Shown in pieces: positions 5,078-7,407 of a stretch of 7,407 bases of DNA (within the stretch, counting starts at the first letter, position 1; each line of letters begins with the position of its first letter). The notes beneath the pieces are model-generated. The model was not told the DNA's origin, searched no databases, and was given only the letters and a program-made list of their open reading frames with translations. A program made the position numbers and the translations under genes. This stretch comes from an uncultured Opitutaceae bacterium. Its GTDB lineage: Bacteria; Verrucomicrobiota; Verrucomicrobiae; Opitutales; Opitutaceae. The stretch covers positions 1-7,407 of the forward strand of contig CAMLSH010000190.1 of the NCBI GenBank assembly GCA_946482625.1. The letters run 5' to 3'.

Positions 5078-7407
5078 ATGCTCCGTCTGCTCCTGCCGCC
5101 CAATCTCGCCGCCGCCGCTCAGCGCAACGCCATCGCGCTGAAGGTCGAGCTCGATTTGAGCGCCCCGCCGAAGCCCGCACTTTTCCCCGTCCTCGCCGTT
5201 CTCCAGCGCCTCTGCGGCACCGAGAAACCGCCCGCGTTTCTCCAACTCACCCGCGCCCAACTTCGCGAACTCATCACCGCCGCCACGGGCCAGCCGATTT
5301 TCGCGTTCGTCAACACGCCACAAACCAATCTCCTCTGGCTCGGCCAACGCCTCCGCGGCGTCAGCGAGCACCTCGTCGAAGCCGCGACCGAGCCCCGCCC
5401 CGTCACCGCGATCTCGGTCCCGCGCTCCGGCTCCATTCGCACCGCTTCGCCTGCCCCCGCACGCGCATCGTTTTCCGCTCCCCGCCCCGCCGAAACATCC
5501 ACCCCACTGACAGTCGACGGCTCCGAACACTTCCTCTCCCTCAGCCTGCCCTCGCGCGAAAGCCTCGGCTACGCCCCCGCCCTCGATCTGGTCAAAACCG
5601 CCGGTTTCGTCCTCGAACCGTCTTCGCGCAAATGGTGGCTCCGCGACCGCCACAAGGTCCTCAACTTCCTCGCCACCCACGGCCAGCGCCTGCGCGACGA
5701 ACTCTTCGCCGAGTTCACCGACAATTTCGAAAAAAACACCGCCCGCTTCCGCCACGCCGAGATCGCCTGCGACGCCGTGGACAACGGCAACGGCTACAAC
5801 GTCACCCTCGCCCTCCGCGCCGGTCGCGTATCCGAAGACCAGATTCTCGCCGCCGCCTCCGGCAGCCGCGGCTACGTCGAGGAAAACGGTCAGGTCTACC
5901 TGATCGCCCCCGAGCAACTCCAGAAACTCGCCGAGGCCCAGCGCGCCCTCTCCAGCGAAGGCGGCGTCGGCAGCGCCACCCGCCGCACCCACCGTGTCAG
6001 CACCGCCCGCCTCATCGAGGCCGAGAGCATCCTCGAAAAAATCGCCCCGCACTTCCAGCCGCCCGACGCCTGGAAAGCCCGCAGCAACGCCCTCCGCAAT
6101 CTCTCCGCGCTTCAACCCGCGCCCGTCCCAACCGCCCTCGATGCGCTACTCCGCCCGTATCAGAAAATCGGCGTCGCCTGGCTCTGGCATCTACACCGCC
6201 ACAACCTCGGCGGCATCCTCGCCGACGAAATGGGCCTCGGCAAAACCCTCCAGGCTCTCTCGCTGCTGTCGGCTCTCAACTCTCAACCCTCAACTCGTAA
6301 CTCGCCACGCGTCTCCCTCGTCGCCTGCCCCGCTTCACTCGTGGAAAACTGGCGCCGTGAAGCCGCCCGCTTCGCCCCCGAGCTCCGCGTCTTCGTTCAC
6401 CACGGCTCCAACCGCCTGACCGACGCCAAAGCCTTCGCCGCGCACGACCTCATCATCACGTCGTACGGCACGCTCGCTCGCGACCGAGATCTGTTCTCCG
6501 AAACCGATTTCTCCTGCCTCATCGCCGACGAAGCCCAGCATCTCAAAAACCGCCGCTCCCAAAACGCCCAAGCCCTCCGCATTCTCCAGGCCCAAGGCCG
6601 TTTCCTCCTCACCGGCACCCCGCTCGAAAACAGCATCGACGACCTCCGCTCCCTCTTCGAAGTCCTCATGCCCGGCTACATCGACCAGGTTCCCAGCGGC
6701 ACCAAAGCCGAGGAGCGCAACTGGTTCGACGAACGTCTCCGCGCCAAGACCGCGCCCTACATTCTGCGCCGCACCAAAAAAACCGTCGCCCCCGAACTCC
6801 CCTCTAAGATCGAGCAAATCCTCTACTGCGAACTCTCCCCCGCCCAGTCCGCGCTCTACCGAAAGATGCAGGAAGAAACCGAGCGCGCCCTCCTCGACCT
6901 CCAAGCCAGCGGCGCATCCGAAAACTCGGTACGCATGGCCACGCTCACCCAACTCCTCCGCCTCCGCCAGGTCTGCTGCGACCCCCGCCTCCTCCCCAAT
7001 TCAGGAATCGAAAATCCCCAATCGAAAATCGAAAATTCAGCGAAGCTGGACGCCTTCCGCGAACTCCTCGCCGAATCGATTGACGACGGCCACCGCCTCC
7101 TTGTGTTTTCCCAGTTCACCGCGCTCCTCGGCCTCCTCCGCGAAGAACTCGAGTCGCAGGAAATCCCCTACGCCTACCTCGACGGCTCGATGACGCCCAA
7201 AGCCCGCCAGGCCGAGGTCGATAAGTTCAACACCTCCACCACGCTCCCCGTCTTCCTTATTTCGCTCAAGGCGGGCGGCACCGGCATCAACCTCACCTCC
7301 GCTGACACCGTCGTCCACTTCGACCCCTGGTGGAATCCCGCCGTCGAAGCCCAGGCCACCGACCGCGCCCACCGCATCGGCCAGACCAAGGTCGTCACCA
7401 GCTACAA
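5078..7407 (+). CDS. SNF2-family DEAD/DEAH-box helicase, 3' end outside the window
   Basis: An open frame of 776 complete codons with no stop before the window edge. It encodes a Swi2/Snf2-type ATP-dependent DNA translocase. Helicase signatures in order: RPYQKIGVAWLWHL (about 360-373), motif I DEMGLGKT (383-390, Lys389), CPASLVENWRREAARF, motif II DEAQ (484-487) in ADEAQHLKN, motif III LLTGTPLENS (Thr512-Pro515), PYILRRTKK, LLVFSQFTALL, motif V SLKAGGTGINLTSAD (729-743), DPWWNPA, and motif VI DRAHRIGQ (762-769). Residues 1 to about 355 are an accessory N-terminal region I cannot assign with confidence. Only the C-terminal end after motif VI is missing. ATG 5078 is the first start after an in-frame TGA at 4991; it has no Shine-Dalgarno. 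Two odd in-frame low-complexity tracts (6273-6304, 6998-7039) interrupt the conserved domain between motifs. It is transcribed divergently from bufA; no functional link to copper is evident. Confidence 0.92.
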   Translation, partial: MLRLLLPPNLAAAAQRNAIALKVELDLSAPPKPALFPVLAVLQRLCGTEKPPAFLQLTRAQLRELITAATGQPIFAFVNTPQTNLLWLGQRLRGVSEHLVEAATEPRPVTAISVPRSGSIRTASPAPARASFSAPRPAETSTPLTVDGSEHFLSLSLPSRESLGYAPALDLVKTAGFVLEPSSRKWWLRDRHKVLNFLATHGQRLRDELFAEFTDNFEKNTARFRHAEIACDAVDNGNGYNVTLALRAGRVSEDQILAAASGSRGYVEENGQVYLIAPEQLQKLAEAQRALSSEGGVGSATRRTHRVSTARLIEAESILEKIAPHFQPPDAWKARSNALRNLSALQPAPVPTALDALLRPYQKIGVAWLWHLHRHNLGGILADEMGLGKTLQALSLLSALNSQPSTRNSPRVSLVACPASLVENWRREAARFAPELRVFVHHGSNRLTDAKAFAAHDLIITSYGTLARDRDLFSETDFSCLIADEAQHLKNRRSQNAQALRILQAQGRFLLTGTPLENSIDDLRSLFEVLMPGYIDQVPSGTKAEERNWFDERLRAKTAPYILRRTKKTVAPELPSKIEQILYCELSPAQSALYRKMQEETERALLDLQASGASENSVRMATLTQLLRLRQVCCDPRLLPNSGIENPQSKIENSAKLDAFRELLAESIDDGHRLLVFSQFTALLGLLREELESQEIPYAYLDGSMTPKARQAEVDKFNTSTTLPVFLISLKAGGTGINLTSADTVVHFDPWWNPAVEAQATDRAHRIGQTKVVTSY
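6273..6304 (+). repeat. CTCAACT-type low-complexity tract inside the helicase gene
   Basis: A run of degenerate CTCAAC / CTCGTAAC units, read in frame as SALNSQPSTRNS just after motif I. Base composition and encoded residues differ from the Ala/Leu/Arg-rich surroundings. It looks like a simple-repeat insertion tolerated in a surface loop between the first and second helicase motifs. Confidence 0.5.
6998..7039 (+). repeat. AATCGAAAATC repeat tract inside the helicase gene
   Basis: Three near-copies of ATCGAAAAT are packed here (from 7007, 7021 and 7028), giving an A-rich island in a very GC-rich gene. It is read in frame as NSGIENPQSKIENSA, between the RLRQVCCDPRLL helix and the KLDAF segment of lobe 2. 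It resembles a dispersed repeat that inserted without breaking the frame. Confidence 0.55.

Noticed and set aside
5012..6115. 367-residue minus-strand frame opposite the helicase gene
   Set aside because: Gly/Ala/Glu-rich shadow of the SNF2 coding frame with no family motif. The plus strand carries the real gene.
4990..6300. 436-residue plus-strand frame in another phase over the helicase 5' half
   Set aside because: Composed almost wholly of Arg and Pro, with no domain. It is out of phase with the helicase motifs.
1..7407. Search by eye for tRNA, rRNA, CRISPR arrays, transposase genes and attachment sites
   Set aside because: None seen. The periodic structure found is in the bufA coding repeats, the intergenic units at 2614-2672 and the two short tracts in the helicase gene.

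Overview
The window is GC-rich with strongly C/G-ending codons. Its gene content and dispersed low-complexity tracts look like a Verrucomicrobiota genome, most likely Opitutaceae-like. That placement is inferred from style and cannot be proved without a search.

Layout. Six genes run leftward on the minus strand from about 5020 to 764, followed by a seventh minus-strand gene, coaB (692-51). A long SNF2-family helicase gene (5078 to beyond 7407) is divergent on the plus strand and is cut by the window edge. In transcription order the minus-strand cluster is: a small secreted Cys-repeat peptide precursor (bufferin/BufA2-like, 4919-4584); a DUF692/MNIO enzyme (BufB-like, 4532-3681); a DUF2063 partner protein (BufC/HvfC-like, 3684-2689); a DoxX-family membrane protein (2569-2111); an ECF sigma factor (2066-1506); and a single-pass membrane protein that is probably its anti-sigma factor (1513-764).

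How it likely works. Precursor, MNIO and DUF2063 partner are the core of the bufferin/oxazolin class of RiPPs. In that class the MNIO enzyme, with its partner, converts precursor cysteines into copper-binding heterocycles and the product works in the periplasm as a copper buffer. DoxX proteins are frequent companions. Here the operon also appears to carry its own envelope-signal switch. The membrane protein has a Met/His/Cys-containing periplasmic domain and could hold the ECF sigma factor until a metal or redox signal releases it. Two copies of one bipartite motif, GGGAATAAA-N14-CTCTCATG, lie upstream of bufA (4989-5019) and of doxX (2573-2603). All 17 box positions and the spacer length are identical, so they are strong candidates for the promoters of this sigma factor, giving positive autoregulation. 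A short hairpin plus T-run between bufA and bufB may keep precursor expression above maturase expression.

Other regions. The 95-nt gap between bufC and doxX holds three imperfect ~20-bp repeats upstream of the second promoter motif. The helicase gene contains two in-frame low-complexity tracts that look like inserted dispersed repeats. The first 50 bases hold no gene that can be supported.
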